Below are positions 25,188-32,452 of a stretch of DNA of 55,183 bases, in pieces (positions within the stretch are counted from its first letter, which is position 1; every line of letters begins with the position of its first letter). The notes under the pieces are model-generated. The model searched no databases and had not been told where the DNA came from. It saw only the letters and a program-made list of their open reading frames with translations. The position numbers and the translations under genes were made by a program. The DNA comes from an uncultured Lewinella sp. (lineage in GTDB: Bacteria > Bacteroidota > Bacteroidia > Chitinophagales > Saprospiraceae). The stretch is taken from the NCBI GenBank assembly GCA_913057785.1, contig CAJXPD010000027.1, positions 1-55,183 on the forward strand, given 5' to 3'.

Positions 25188-25931
25188 ATGCCCCAAGCTT
25201 TAAAACGCCTCCTAAAACGAAGCCGCTGGCTATTGTTTCTAATCCCCTTAGCTTACTTACATTGGCTTCCGCGGGACTACGTCGACCGAGTAGTTTACGA
25301 CCTTTTCCATACCAATACATATGTAGCAACCCAAAAGCAGTTGGATGAGCAATTAAAGGAGTGGCCAAAGATTAAGGGAAGCCAACTTCCAGCTCCCTAT
25401 CTTAAGAACACTTACCTTAATCAATCCAGCTTCGGGTCTATCAAAAGGAACACTACCTATTATATCTTGAGCAAAAAAGACGTCTATCGCAGAATTGTGG
25501 GTCAGGTGCGCGTCAGGGATCTGATGCCACGAGATGAGTATTATCAAAGTACCTTTCTATTCAGTCGAGATACTTTGTATTGGGGAATCGACAAACGCAT
25601 TCTACATCGTTTACTGGACTTACAGAACCTGTTGGAGGGAAAAGGGTATGACAGGGATGCCTTTTGGGTAAGGTACGGGCATCGACATCCTAGATACAAT
25701 GAGGAAGTGGGCGGAGCTGGAAAAAGTAGACACCTTTACGGAGATGCTATTGACCTGGTGATTAAGGACATTAACCAAGATGGAAAATACACCAAGGAAG
25801 ATAAGGACATTGTGCTCGATCTTTGCGAAAAGCATATTATCAAAAACCAAGGTGGGATTGGGCGGTATCCTTGGTCTAGAACGGTCCATATCGATCTTAG
25901 AGGGAGGAGAGCAAGATGGGATAGTTATTAG
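25188..25931 (+). CDS. Membrane-anchored M15-family peptidase (Peptidase_M15_3-like)
   Basis: A single N-terminal hydrophobic segment (about 14-26, WLLFLIPLAYLHWL) anchors or exports the protein. The zinc-site motifs of the M15A D-alanyl-D-alanine carboxypeptidase group are present: RYNEEVGGAGKSRHLYGDAI then DL (His182, Asp189) and VHIDLRGRRARW (His234). Such enzymes trim peptidoglycan stem peptides. An insert between the ligands, DINQDGKYTKED (194-205), matches the D-x-N-x-D-G calcium-loop pattern, suggesting possible Ca binding. The long N-terminal part (30-130) is family-unspecific. Confidence 0.82.
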   Translation: MPQALKRLLKRSRWLLFLIPLAYLHWLPRDYVDRVVYDLFHTNTYVATQKQLDEQLKEWPKIKGSQLPAPYLKNTYLNQSSFGSIKRNTTYYILSKKDVYRRIVGQVRVRDLMPRDEYYQSTFLFSRDTLYWGIDKRILHRLLDLQNLLEGKGYDRDAFWVRYGHRHPRYNEEVGGAGKSRHLYGDAIDLVIKDINQDGKYTKEDKDIVLDLCEKHIIKNQGGIGRYPWSRTVHIDLRGRRARWDSY

Positions 25932-25947
25932 TCTGTAACTTTAGTCG

Positions 25948-26298
25948 ATGATACGATGTAATCTCTTGGTGATTAAGACAAATCAACTCGAAACAACACG
26001 CCAATTCTATCAATCGATAGGTATCCAATTCCAAAAACATCAACACGGCAGAGGTCCCGTACACTATGCCGCTGAAATGGGGACATTCGTATTTGAGATT
26101 TATCCTTTATCCAACCAACAAGCACGCGTTGATAGTAGTACAAGACTGGGGTTTGAGGTAAATCGGCTGGATGATTTGATCACAGCATTGCCAGCAGATG
26201 TAGTCCTAAAGTTACCTCATCAGGCAGAGTGGGGCTATCAAGCGATCGTGCAAGATCCGGATGGTAGGAAGGTAGAATTGACGCAGCAGCCTGGCTGA
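25948..26298 (+). CDS. VOC (glyoxalase/bleomycin-resistance) family protein
   Basis: This 116-residue protein has the paired beta-alpha-beta-beta-beta layout of VOC proteins: LVIKTNQLETTRQFYQSIGI at the start, FVFEIYPLS in the middle, and AIVQDPDGRKVELTQ at the end, where Glu of VELTQ is the usual metal ligand. The family covers metalloenzymes and antibiotic-binding proteins; the substrate is not predictable. It is 16 bases after the peptidase gene. A second VOC protein (31126-31515) is not closely similar. Confidence 0.85.
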   Translation: MIRCNLLVIKTNQLETTRQFYQSIGIQFQKHQHGRGPVHYAAEMGTFVFEIYPLSNQQARVDSSTRLGFEVNRLDDLITALPADVVLKLPHQAEWGYQAIVQDPDGRKVELTQQPG

Positions 26299-26370
26299 AC
26301 TTGGTCAATCAAGGCAGTGGTCCAGTCGAAAAAAGAGGCATGAGAAAGGGGAGGGATCGATATTCTATAT

Positions 26371-27069
26371 ATGAAAGTTATCAACGCCTCTCCTTCCAAG
26401 CTAAATGTAAATGGCTTTGACCTAGTCAGTAGTGATGAGCAAAATCTTTTACAATTTAGGCTCATACCCATGATTCATATTGGTGAAGCAGCCTTCTACG
26501 AATCAGCTTCCTATTCTCTCAGAGATTGCCAACATCTCATCTTTGAAGGTGTGAAACTCAACAAGCTCAGGTCATTTGGTCGTATCACTAGGCGGGTGGC
26601 CAAGAAACTAGAATTAGTTGAACAAAGAAATCAAATGAGGCTGAAAGAGCTCCCCCTCAAACTAATCCATGGCGACCTCAATGAAGAAGAAGCGAGTAAT
26701 GCCTGGCAGAAAGTAAACAGATGGGAAAGACTATCTGTGCGTTATATGTACCCACTCCTATATCATCGCAATAAGCGACACTTGAGTAGAAGAATGATGG
26801 CCAGCGTTTTAGCCAACTCACAAGAAGAAAGGTATTCCTACCGATATGCCATGTACCCAATTGACAGTGCGGACTTCTTTATTTCAGAATTTCGAGAACG
26901 AAAATTATTCAAGACCATTAATAGACATATTAAAGAGCAAAAGGACACTACCTCTTTAACAGGAATTCTCTATGGGGCGGGGCATGCGAAAGCCATTCTA
27001 GCTCACTTAGAACAGTGGGGTTATTCGATTCAAAACGCCTTCCCCCTCACCGTTTTCAACATTAAGTAA
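26371..27069 (+). CDS. TraB/TIKI-superfamily-like protein
   Basis: No signal peptide is evident in this 232-residue product. Features resembling the TraB/PrgY/TIKI superfamily are LIPMIHIGEAAFYES near residue 31 (the GxxxH/IH-G strand), CQHLIFEGVKLNK shortly after, and the C-terminal GILYGAGHAKAILAHLEQWG, where GAGH is the usual second metal-binding motif. Members of this fold are metalloproteases (TIKI) or peptide-processing proteins (PrgY). The middle region is helical and Arg/Lys-rich and not recognised. Two other proteins in this window (29414-30538, 44017-45252) have a similar overall pattern. Confidence 0.62.
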   Translation: MKVINASPSKLNVNGFDLVSSDEQNLLQFRLIPMIHIGEAAFYESASYSLRDCQHLIFEGVKLNKLRSFGRITRRVAKKLELVEQRNQMRLKELPLKLIHGDLNEEEASNAWQKVNRWERLSVRYMYPLLYHRNKRHLSRRMMASVLANSQEERYSYRYAMYPIDSADFFISEFRERKLFKTINRHIKEQKDTTSLTGILYGAGHAKAILAHLEQWGYSIQNAFPLTVFNIK

Positions 27070-27101
27070 ACAAGAATAAAACATAGAAATTAGTATTCCT
27101 A

Positions 27102-27133
27102 CTTGCTAATCCACACATTTTTAGATAGTTTTG
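27102..27133 (+). promoter_or_regulatory. Promoter for the second TetR gene
   Basis: CTTG (27102-27105), 20 bases, TAGTTTTG (27126-27133) fits the phylum consensus. The predicted start (about 27140) lies inside the operator at 27136-27151. Confidence 0.6.
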
Positions 27134-27135
27134 CA

Positions 27136-27151
27136 TACCAAACGTTTAGTA
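27136..27151 (+). promoter_or_regulatory. TetR operator, autoregulatory copy
   Basis: TACCAAACGTTTAGTA differs at one position from the perfect palindrome found upstream of the hydrolase gene. It begins two bases after the -7 box and ends four bases before the ATG at 27156. Confidence 0.75.
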
Positions 27152-27155
27152 AAAC

Positions 27156-27719
27156 ATGCCCATTCAAAAAACTACGCGGGAAGAGATCATTAAGAATAGC
27201 ATAAAAGTCTTTCGTCGGAAAGGCTACTATCGGACGAGTATGAGTGATCTTGCCAAGGAGGCAGGCTTGACCAAAGGAGCTTTCTATCATCACTTCAATG
27301 ATAAGGAAGAAGTGATGCGTAAATCCCTACAGGCGACCATAAATTGGTTTGAGAAACGGGTATTCAGTATCGCCTATGAAGAAGGCCCTAGTAATGAAGA
27401 GAAGATCGTCAAAATGGGGGAAGTCATATTCCAGGCCTTTACCCAAGGAGACGGTGGCTGCTTTTTTGCCAATACCATTCTTGAAACGGCACATGTAGAG
27501 GATACTTTTACCAAAGAGATCAAACACTACTTTAGTCTATGGGAAAAGGCTTTACAAAATATGCTAAAGGACAAGTATAGTGGAAGCGAAATTGAAGAAA
27601 TGGCAGAGCGCATGATTGCAGATATTGAAGGTTCTATCATTCTCATGCAGCTGTATAAGGACTACAAACCTTTGAAGAAAGCCTTGAAGAGAAGTGCTCT
27701 TTCCATATTGGAGAAATAG
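27156..27719 (+). CDS. TetR/AcrR-family transcriptional regulator
   Basis: Residues 6-55 are a TetR DNA-binding domain: TREEIIKNSIKVFRRKGYYR, then TSMSDLAKEAGLTKGAFYHH and FNDKEEVMRKSL. The C-terminal domain (FTQGDGGCFFANTILETAHV) resembles the TetR_C_6-like group of AcrR proteins, which bind hydrophobic ligands. Its likely operator occurs in its own leader and again upstream of the alpha/beta hydrolase gene at 27809, a standard arrangement for a repressor with one target gene. Confidence 0.9.
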   Translation: MPIQKTTREEIIKNSIKVFRRKGYYRTSMSDLAKEAGLTKGAFYHHFNDKEEVMRKSLQATINWFEKRVFSIAYEEGPSNEEKIVKMGEVIFQAFTQGDGGCFFANTILETAHVEDTFTKEIKHYFSLWEKALQNMLKDKYSGSEIEEMAERMIADIEGSIILMQLYKDYKPLKKALKRSALSILEK

Positions 27720-27756
27720 GCAGGAGTTGAAGTTTTATATTTTTTTGCGCCTATAC

Positions 27757-27774
27757 ATACTAAACGTTTAGTAT
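27757..27774 (+). promoter_or_regulatory. Perfect palindromic TetR operator upstream of hydrolase
   Basis: ATACTAAACGTTTAGTAT is an 18-base perfect palindrome, 34 bases before the hydrolase ATG. It shares 15 of 16 core bases with the site at 27136-27151. Confidence 0.8.
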
Positions 27775-27808
27775 AACTTTCATTCTTAAACACCCAAAAT
27801 ACAGTACT

Positions 27809-28714
27809 ATGATCTATCAAGAACCCTTTGAAGTCTTTTGTGAGGATGGCGTTCGCTTAAGCGGAAAATTGATCATCCCTAAATCGCCAAAAGCCGTGGT
27901 TCAGTTCAACTGTGGGACCGCAGCAAAAAAGGAGTTTTACATCCCCTTTCTAGAATATCTGGCAGAACATGGTTATATCTGTGCCCTCTGGGATTACCGA
28001 GGTAGCGGAGATTCTGCGCCGGAAGATTTAGCGACTTGTGAGTACACCTTCCTGGATTATGGCACCAAGGATATGCCCGCTATTTATAACTATTTGAAAA
28101 TACGTTTCCCGGATCTCCCCTATTTCCTATTTGGACATAGTGCTGGTGGGCAGCAGGTCGGTTTTATGCCCAAGTTGGAAGGCATCTCGGGTATGGTAGG
28201 TGTAGCCGTTTCCGTGGGATATGCTCCTTTTATGCCCTGGTGGTACCGCCTTCAATCTCACTTCTTCTTCTATATCTTTGCCCCCTTGAGTTTCTTTTTT
28301 GCCGGATACCTCAAGGCAAAATCCTTCGGCATCATGGAGAACTTACCGAAAAATGTATTGAAACAATGGCGAGCCTGGTGTAGCAAACGAAATTATTTTT
28401 TCGACCCTAAATTTTATGGTAAGTCAGTCCCTACTGGCAAATTTAAGCAATTACCCTTTCCTGTACATGTGTTTTGGGCTAGCGATGATCCCATCTCAAA
28501 CAAGAGATCTACCCCAACCTTTTGGCTAAACACTGACAGCATGTACCGGCTTGAATTTACCAGAACGACACCCAAGGAGGTGGGAGAAAGAACAATTGGG
28601 CATTTCGGTTTCTTCAAAAAACGAATGCGAAATAGCCTTTGGCTAGCCGGTCTCCAAAAGTTGGATGAGATGTTGGAACAGCAGCAAATTTCTCCTTTTA
28701 TATATACCTTCTAA
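27809..28714 (+). CDS. Alpha/beta hydrolase (serine aminopeptidase S33-like)
   Basis: This 301-residue protein is an alpha/beta-fold hydrolase: the oxyanion region VVQFNCGTAAKKEFYIPFLE, a strand with ICALWDYRGSGDSA, and the nucleophile elbow FLFGHSAGGQQ (Ser112). An acid candidate is in VFWASDDPISN and a His in ERTIGHFGFF. A lid region with aromatic stretches (PFMPWWYRLQSHFFFYIFAP, then LSFFFAGYL) is hydrophobic and suggests membrane proximity or a lipid-like substrate. The gene is controlled, on sequence evidence, by the TetR protein encoded just upstream. Substrate is not known. Confidence 0.88.
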   Translation: MIYQEPFEVFCEDGVRLSGKLIIPKSPKAVVQFNCGTAAKKEFYIPFLEYLAEHGYICALWDYRGSGDSAPEDLATCEYTFLDYGTKDMPAIYNYLKIRFPDLPYFLFGHSAGGQQVGFMPKLEGISGMVGVAVSVGYAPFMPWWYRLQSHFFFYIFAPLSFFFAGYLKAKSFGIMENLPKNVLKQWRAWCSKRNYFFDPKFYGKSVPTGKFKQLPFPVHVFWASDDPISNKRSTPTFWLNTDSMYRLEFTRTTPKEVGERTIGHFGFFKKRMRNSLWLAGLQKLDEMLEQQQISPFIYTF

Positions 28715-28821
28715 AAAGCTGAAAAAATAGCCTAGGAATCTACCCAAACAGTACAGGAAGACATCGCCCCCAGGTTTTAGTAGCTTTGAATAGCCACTTG
28801 CTTATCCAAAATGCTAAACGT

Positions 28822-29119
28822 ATGAAGTCTTGGTCAATGTTTATCGTTCTTCTGGGTTTGATAGCCTGCAGTGATCATTCGCCGAATCCTGGGACAAACC
28901 GACGAAGCACCTACGTCACCGGAGTGGGAATTGTTTGACCTAGTCAAGGACCCAGCCGAGATGTCCAATGTCTATGGTCTGCACAACTATGAATCTATCA
29001 CCCAAACTTTGAAGGAGCAATTGAAAGCACTGCAGCTGCAATACCGTGATGAAGGCTTGGAATACCCCGAGATGCCCAATGTTCAAGCCGATTATTTTTG
29101 GACCAGTGAGCATGAGTAA
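28822..29119 (+). pseudogene. Sulfatase remnant with large internal deletion
   Basis: The ATG at 28822 opens a lipoprotein signal (MKSWSMFIVLLGLIACSDHS then PNPGTNR), which is the kind of start seen on Bacteroidota arylsulfatases just before the PNILFI catalytic start. That frame then stops at 28936-28938. The next frame (+1) carries LGQTDEAPTSPEWELFDLVK, DPAEMSNVYG and a terminal YRDEGLEYPEMPN, which is the C-terminal end of a sulfatase. The whole catalytic domain, about 400 residues including the Cys/Ser-x-Pro-x-Arg site, is missing. The short stretch CCTGGGACAAACCGA (28888-28902) makes sense in both frames, suggesting a deletion between short repeats. Not functional. Confidence 0.78.
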
Positions 29120-29161
29120 AGAGAATGCTGTTATCTTGGAAAGAACCGATAACCCCTTTTC

Positions 29162-29275
29162 ATGACAAGAGAATCAAAAGAATACTGGGCACTCTTGGCC
29201 CTGATGCTATTGCTATATGCAGGCTACCGACTAATTAAATGGCTTGTACAAAAAAATAGAAGTGGCAAGCCATAA
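29162..29275 (+). CDS. Possible small single-pass membrane protein (37 aa)
   Basis: MTRESKEYWALLALMLLLYA then GYRLIKWLVQKNRSGKP is one hydrophobic helix with a short charged N terminus and a basic C terminus, which would face the cytoplasm. It is flanked by the sulfatase remnant and the next gene, with no clear promoter or ribosome-binding site. It may be a genuine small gene or a chance frame. Confidence 0.35.
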   Translation: MTRESKEYWALLALMLLLYAGYRLIKWLVQKNRSGKP

Positions 29276-29413
29276 GGCTTTGCGTTGCGGCAATGCTTAC
29301 TGCCTTACTTGACTGGTAATTCATTTTTATCTAACTTTCCTTTGCCCTCTTGTCCGATAGGACTCGAGGGACTGACCAACTTACTCCGACACGCGTTCCG
29401 TAAAATCTTACCA

Positions 29414-30538
29414 ATGAAATACTTCCTCGGTGCGTACCTCCTTTGGGTAGGGCATGTATGTTTCGCTCAACATCCCTGTCAGGATTATTTCACTGCCCAA
29501 GTCAAGCATTATTTTTATGAGGAGACGATTCCCTTATCGGCTAATCCACAGGAGTATCGGATTGTCATGGTCGGAGAACGGCATTTTGTACCCATCAATA
29601 CCGATATCCATTTCGCCCTGATTCGGAGTTATCATGAGATGGCGGAACTGGATCTGGTGCTGATCGAATACCCTCCTAGTGTCTCCTTTTTCATCCAGCA
29701 GTACCTAGAATCAGGAGAAGAAAATCTTCTAGTAAAAGCCTTTCAAGGGGCCCCCTATGCCTCCTATAATCAAGCACTTTTTAAAAGAATTAGATTACTT
29801 AATCAAAAAACACAATCGCCCATACAAGTCATTGGCCTTGATTTGGAAGTTGGAGGCTTAGCACGCCCCAAGGAGATCATCAGTCAGCTAGCAAAACATT
29901 TTACGGCCGCCAAAGCACAAAATGACTTTGAAGCTTTCTTGAACACCTTTGAGGAAGATCGAGCCACCGCTAGCACTCAGGAATCCTTCTTGAAGGTCTA
30001 TGACCATTTCCGCAAAAAGCGTAAAAAGTTAAAGAAGAGTCTGGGTACCCGCTTTATTCATTTGGATATACTCATGCAGAATCTCAAAAATTATATTCCG
30101 GTAAATCCAGATGAAATGTTCGACATGGCCTTCCAGATTAAAAGAGATAGTTTCATGTATCACAATCTGCTGCTGATTGAGCAAGAGCAGCCCTTCAAAC
30201 AAGCCTATCTCGCCATGGGCGCAACGCATGTCGAAAAACTCACTGACAATAACCATAGAAGGCTCTCTCACTATCTAGCCTATGCTCCCGACTCTCCTTT
30301 CGCAGATCGATTACTCACTGCTCGTATTAATTACAAAGGATTCAAGCGAGATGCGGCAGGCTATGAACTACGCTTCCAGGAGTTCCTTGATAACACAGGC
30401 TTGTCCCTGGCAAGCACCAAGCAACTTTTTGGCAGTAAGCAAGCCCCAATTGGAGTAGTAAAAATCAATAATCCGAGCTATGCTTGCGAAGAGAAAAAGG
30501 CCTTTGACACACTCATTTATCTACGCGCAAAAGAATGA
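29414..30538 (+). CDS. Secreted EreA/ChaN-like protein with GERH motif
   Basis: I start at the ATG at 29414, where MKYFLGAYLLWVGHVCFAQ is a signal peptide; the open frame extends 129 bases further but without a sensible N terminus. The mature protein begins with YRIVMVGERHFVPINTDIHF, then MAELDLVLIEYPPSVSFFIQ, which corresponds to the GE-x-H and E-motifs of the erythromycin-esterase/ChaN/TraB fold. AYLAMGATHVEKLTDNNHRR gives a later GA-x-H motif. About 374 residues. These proteins use His and Glu for metal or catalytic chemistry, but substrates of secreted Bacteroidota members are unknown. The stop is six bases before the next gene, so the two are co-transcribed. Confidence 0.7.
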   Translation: MKYFLGAYLLWVGHVCFAQHPCQDYFTAQVKHYFYEETIPLSANPQEYRIVMVGERHFVPINTDIHFALIRSYHEMAELDLVLIEYPPSVSFFIQQYLESGEENLLVKAFQGAPYASYNQALFKRIRLLNQKTQSPIQVIGLDLEVGGLARPKEIISQLAKHFTAAKAQNDFEAFLNTFEEDRATASTQESFLKVYDHFRKKRKKLKKSLGTRFIHLDILMQNLKNYIPVNPDEMFDMAFQIKRDSFMYHNLLLIEQEQPFKQAYLAMGATHVEKLTDNNHRRLSHYLAYAPDSPFADRLLTARINYKGFKRDAAGYELRFQEFLDNTGLSLASTKQLFGSKQAPIGVVKINNPSYACEEKKAFDTLIYLRAKE

Positions 30539-30544
30539 AAACTA

Positions 30545-31129
30545 ATGTTTGAAAAGTTTGAACAAAGAAATCTTTTTGGCAGGAGAACTGTCGAACTGCA
30601 CTCCACTGAAGTGACCATAAAAGTACAACACCTAGTCCTGGGACGTATAGAGAAGATCGTCCCTTTAGCTGAGATTAATCATCGGATCGAAAGGCGGCAA
30701 ATCAATTACACAGAACGGGGCTGTATGATGGTCGGGATCACTTACCTACTTGCTTTTGTGTTTTTTTACCGGTTGATCACTCAAGATCCACTTCTGGCAA
30801 CAGTCTTTATATTGCTGTATCTGGTTTTCCTCATCATCGCCAATAGAGCCTTGGGCGATCGATACCTTGAAATTAAAACACGCCACGAACCGATCATCAT
30901 TCACGTCAATCGCTGGAACGCTGAAAAGGGCCGAGATTTCATGGAGAGAATCATTGAACAATCTCGTACCTACCTCAGGGGACAGTACATGTTCCTAGAC
31001 AAAGACCTATCCTTTGAAAGACAAGTGGAAAATTATCGCTGGCTCCTGATGAATGAGCTCATCACAGAAGAAGAATATGGATCACTTAAGCGTCAGCTCA
31101 AAACATTGAAGGGGATGGATCCTAGTTAG
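30545..31129 (+). CDS. Membrane protein with SHOCT-like C terminus
   Basis: The 194-residue product begins with a beta-rich cytoplasmic part (VELHSTEVTIKVQHLVLGRI), which resembles PH-like domains. Two hydrophobic helices follow (about 60-78 and 84-100: CMMVGITYLLAFVFFY and LLATVFILLYLVFLIIAN). After a further soluble region the C terminus reads NYRWLLMNELITEEEYGSLK, similar to the SHOCT motif often found at protein ends and involved in oligomerisation. Function is not known. The gene is co-transcribed with the GERH-motif gene (six-base gap) and its stop overlaps the convergent VOC gene by four bases. Confidence 0.65.
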   Translation: MFEKFEQRNLFGRRTVELHSTEVTIKVQHLVLGRIEKIVPLAEINHRIERRQINYTERGCMMVGITYLLAFVFFYRLITQDPLLATVFILLYLVFLIIANRALGDRYLEIKTRHEPIIIHVNRWNAEKGRDFMERIIEQSRTYLRGQYMFLDKDLSFERQVENYRWLLMNELITEEEYGSLKRQLKTLKGMDPS

Positions 31130-31515
31130 ATCGTGATTTCAATCCGATTCTTTTCTGGATCCAATACCACACTTTCATAGTAGCCATCTCCGGTCCAACG
31201 AACTTCTCCTACTACTTCATAGCCGGCTGTACGTAGCTGTTCCGTAAGTTGGTCAACCCGCTCCTTGCTACCCACTGAGATGGCAAAATGGATGATGCCC
31301 GTATATTGTAAATAGGGGTCCTGGACATTGCTGGGAATAGTAGGCATTTGCATGAGCTCCAGCCGGGACCCTTCATCGAAACTCAAAAAATAAGACTCAA
31401 AGTTCTTTTTATCGTTTCGATACTTTTCCCCTGCACTAGCAGCAAAATACTGCTCATAAAAGGATTTCATAGCCTCCAGGTCCTTAACCCAAATCGCTAA
31501 ATGTTCAATCTTCAT
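31126..31515 (-). CDS. VOC (glyoxalase-like) family protein
   Basis: The start at 31515 (MKIEHLAIWVKDLEAMKSFY) matches the usual VOC N terminus; the frame extends upstream 42 bases without family resemblance. Features are EHLAIWVKDLEAMKSFYEQY, LELMQMPTIPS in the middle with Glu as likely ligand, IIHFAISVGSKERVDQL in the second half, and VVLDPEKNRIEITI at the end. His4, Glu55, His and Glu positions fit a metal-dependent VOC enzyme such as lactoylglutathione lyase-like proteins. Substrate unknown. Confidence 0.85.
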   Translation of the reverse strand: MKIEHLAIWVKDLEAMKSFYEQYFAASAGEKYRNDKKNFESYFLSFDEGSRLELMQMPTIPSNVQDPYLQYTGIIHFAISVGSKERVDQLTEQLRTAGYEVVGEVRWTGDGYYESVVLDPEKNRIEITI

Positions 31516-31630
31516 AGGCTCTAGTTGTATATGCAAGATAGGACCATTCTGAGGCATCGTCTACCAGAATATTGGCCAAAAGGTGTGCGAAATCAACTTC
31601 ATTGAGGCTAATACATCAATTGAGGATATC

Positions 31631-32449
31631 CTAAAGTCTCTCCATCCACTTCCGGAAGGCTGCAGTTTTGGGGCCACTGGTCTTCAGCTTCTCCTCTTCA
31701 CCCTGTATTTGAATAGCCAGTCGATTTCCAAAGTATCCCTCCATCTTCTGGATATAGTTCACGTTGACAATTTCTCCACGATTAATCCGAAAGAACTCTT
31801 TTTCATCTAGGACCTCTTCCAACTGCGACATCCGATATGAGATTATATGTCGATTCCCCTTCTGATCAAAGGCAAAAACTAAGTCATCATCCGCCTTGAA
31901 GTACTTGATCTCACTGGTATGGACAAAATAGATTCCATTGTTCTTCTTGACCACAAATCGCCGCTTGTAATTTTTATCTGAATTTCCCAAGGCACGAGTC
32001 AATTGACTAATCACCTTATCCGAAATCACATTTGGGGCATCCTTGTTGAAAAGCTTTAGGTATTTATCCAGCGCTTGCTGCAATTGTTCTGGTGCATAGG
32101 GCTTAAGGAGATAGGCGATGCCATTGGTTTGAAAAGCATCTAGTAAATACTGATCATAGGCTGTCACGAAAATAATCGGAGTTTGAACATCGTATTTTTG
32201 ATACAATTGAAAGACTTTACCGTCGAGGAGTTCTATATCTGAAATGATGAGATCCGGATCGGGATGTCCTTGCAAATAAGCCAAGCCTTCCTGCACACTT
32301 TGTACCCAATGAATATGAACCTCTTCATTGAAGTAGCCTTTCAATAAACCCATTAACTGATGCGCGGCTAATTTTTCATCTTCGAGCAATAAGATGTTCA
32401 TTACTTTGTCTTTAGTGGTGGTTGGAAAAAAGTGGAGTGCTGCATTCAT
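31631..32449 (-). CDS. LytTR-family response regulator
   Basis: Receiver domain with phospho-acceptor Asp71 in PDLIISDIELLDG and conserved Lys in YLLKPYAPEQL, followed by a LytTR DNA-binding domain (RRFVVKKNNGIYFVHTSEIK and FFRINRGEIVNVNYIQKMEG). The ATG at 32449 is three bases after the kinase stop (TAAGCCATG), which suggests translational coupling. A second in-frame ATG at 32401 begins MNILLLEDEKLAAH, the usual receiver start, and is the alternative. LytTR regulators bind direct repeats near target promoters, but none is assigned here. Confidence 0.92.
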   Translation of the reverse strand: MNAALHFFPTTTKDKVMNILLLEDEKLAAHQLMGLLKGYFNEEVHIHWVQSVQEGLAYLQGHPDPDLIISDIELLDGKVFQLYQKYDVQTPIIFVTAYDQYLLDAFQTNGIAYLLKPYAPEQLQQALDKYLKLFNKDAPNVISDKVISQLTRALGNSDKNYKRRFVVKKNNGIYFVHTSEIKYFKADDDLVFAFDQKGNRHIISYRMSQLEEVLDEKEFFRINRGEIVNVNYIQKMEGYFGNRLAIQIQGEEEKLKTSGPKTAAFRKWMERL

Positions 32450-32452
32450 GGC

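Noticed and set aside
27757..27781. A -33/-7 promoter for the hydrolase overlapping the palindrome
   Set aside because: TAACTTTC (27774-27781) is close to a -7 box, but the nearest TTTG lies about 26 bases upstream, too far for the usual spacing, so I did not list it.
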